Of a stretch of 64,000 nt of DNA, positions 63,265 to 64,000 are shown piece by piece. Position 1 is the first letter of the stretch. Each line of letters opens with the position of its first letter. The DNA comes from Anaeromyces robustus (Eukaryota > Neocallimastigomycota > Neocallimastigomycetes > Neocallimastigales > Neocallimastigaceae), in contig MCFG01000058.1 in assembly GCA_002104895.1 (NCBI GenBank), forward strand, positions 90,001-154,000, written 5' to 3'. The notes under the pieces were generated by a model, which was given only the letters and a program-made list of their open reading frames with translations, made no database searches and was not told the DNA's origin. The position numbers and the translations under genes were made by a program.

Positions 63265-64000
63265 ATGAAATTAAATAACACAAAGGCTATTTTAGGTTTA
63301 GTAGCTCTATTAGTTACTGTTTCTTCTGCACCTGTTAAAATTGAATATAAAGAAGAAGTTGGTATACCATTCTTTCAATATGATAATGAAATAATATCAA
63401 AACGTGAAAATAATATCATAGAAGAGGTTGATATACCAAAACCAGCAAATTTAATAGAAGATAATTATGTACCGATTGATGAACCGATTGATGAACCGAT
63501 TGATGAACTAAGTGAAGAAATTGCTGAAATTAAAGATTATGAAACTCCACTTAAAAAAAGAAATGAAAATGCAGCTGATTTATTAAAACGTAATCATAAA
63601 ATAGTAAATGTAATTGAAGAAGAGGAAACTCCACTTAAAAGACAAATTGAAATTGAAATTGAGGAACCAGAAACTCCACTTAAAAGAAAAAATGAAATTG
63701 AAATTGAGGAAACAGATACTCCACTTAAAAGAAAAAATGAAATTGATGAACCGGTTGATGAAACGGTTGATGAACCGATTGATGAAGCGGATACTCCACT
63801 TAAAAGAAAAAATGAAATTGAAATTGAGGAACTAGAAACTCCACTTAAAAGAAAAAATGAAATTGAAATTGAGGAACTAGAAACTCCACTTAAAAGAAAA
63901 AATGAAATTGAAATTGAGGAAACAGATACTCCACTTAAAAGAAAAAATGAAATTGATGAACCGGTTGATGAAACGGTTGATGAACCGATTGATGAAGCGG
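63265..64000 (+). CDS. Secreted tandem-repeat protein with Kex2-type KR sites (3' end outside window)
   Basis: A partial gene of 245 codons, still open at the window edge. It starts ATG AAA TTA with a signal peptide (AILGLVALLVTVSSA, cleavage likely near residue 22). After a unique acidic segment, tandem repeats take over. The short unit is KNEIEIEELETPLKR (15 residues, with variants); a longer unit of 25 residues has the same head and tail with an inserted DEPVDETVDEPIDEA. Almost every unit ends TPLKR, and there are about ten Lys-Arg pairs at regular spacing (including 46-47, 125-126, 140-141, 155-156, 180-181, 195-196, 210-211 and 225-226). Kex2 cleaves after Lys-Arg in the fungal secretory pathway, so the protein may be a precursor of many acidic peptides. 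A structural repeat protein or wall protein is the alternative. No known domain is seen. Confidence 0.82.
   Translation, partial: MKLNNTKAILGLVALLVTVSSAPVKIEYKEEVGIPFFQYDNEIISKRENNIIEEVDIPKPANLIEDNYVPIDEPIDEPIDELSEEIAEIKDYETPLKKRNENAADLLKRNHKIVNVIEEEETPLKRQIEIEIEEPETPLKRKNEIEIEETDTPLKRKNEIDEPVDETVDEPIDEADTPLKRKNEIEIEELETPLKRKNEIEIEELETPLKRKNEIEIEETDTPLKRKNEIDEPVDETVDEPIDEA

Noticed and set aside
63614-63835. 73-residue Lys/Leu-rich plus frame
   Set aside because: It is a +1 reading of the repeat region; the true frame starts at 63,265 with a signal peptide and stays open.

Overview
The window looks like nuclear DNA of an anaerobic gut fungus (Neocallimastigomycota). The intergenic DNA is extremely A+T-rich and full of (AAAT)n, (AAT)n and homopolymer tracts. 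Coding exons are short GC-richer islands whose codons end mostly in A or T, and introns are GT-AG and AT-rich. A GH5 endoglucanase with three N-terminal fungal (CBM10-type) dockerins, a CotH-family secreted protein, a CBM18 chitin-binding protein and fragments of ankyrin-repeat and PI-PLC genes all fit that group. This is inference from gene content; no database search was possible.

Layout: (1) 1.26-4.96 kb, + strand: an eight-exon Abp1/drebrin-like actin-binding protein (ADF-H, Pro-rich NPL repeats, charged coil, two SH3). (2) 6.6-34.8 kb: three intronless paralogous NRPS-like reductases (adenylation, carrier, thioester reductase) at 6595, 12472 and 31749, all +. Copies 2 and 3 are almost identical over the last ~1.5 kb but clearly different in the substrate-pocket region, the pattern expected from gene conversion. 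Between copies 2 and 3 lie a MITE-like inverted-repeat element (17.0-17.7 kb), a tandem pair of degenerate minus-strand genes of unknown family (18.4-20.7 kb), a CotH kinase-like secreted protein (21.3-23.3 kb, -), a CBM18 x3 plus ricin-like protein (27.1-28.8 kb, -) and an ankyrin pseudogene (30.0-30.3 kb). (3) 36.5-38.1 kb, -: exosome core subunit RRP42/EXOSC7 in four exons. (4) 42.6-45.0 kb, +: ten-exon G-protein alpha subunit with an unusual N-terminus and G5 motif. (5) 46.0-53.3 kb, +: sixteen-exon TPR protein that looks like SKI3/TTC37. (6) 55.0-58.1 kb: decayed genes, including a PI-PLC X-domain pseudogene. (7) 59.6-61.9 kb, +: triple-dockerin GH5. (8) 63.27 kb to the window end: a secreted tandem-repeat protein with about ten Lys-Arg sites, a candidate Kex2-processed repeat peptide precursor.

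The core cell-biology genes (Abp1-like, RRP42, G-alpha, SKI3) are intron-dense and all reading frames close cleanly across my hand-made splice models. The biosynthetic and secreted genes have no or few introns. RRP42 and SKI3 both serve cytoplasmic 3'-5' mRNA decay, but the spacing gives no reason to assume linkage. The secreted set (GH5, CotH, CBM18, repeat precursor) fits a plant-fibre-degrading, chitin-walled rumen fungus. The best leads for something undescribed are the Kex2-type repeat precursor and the partly homogenised reductase trio.
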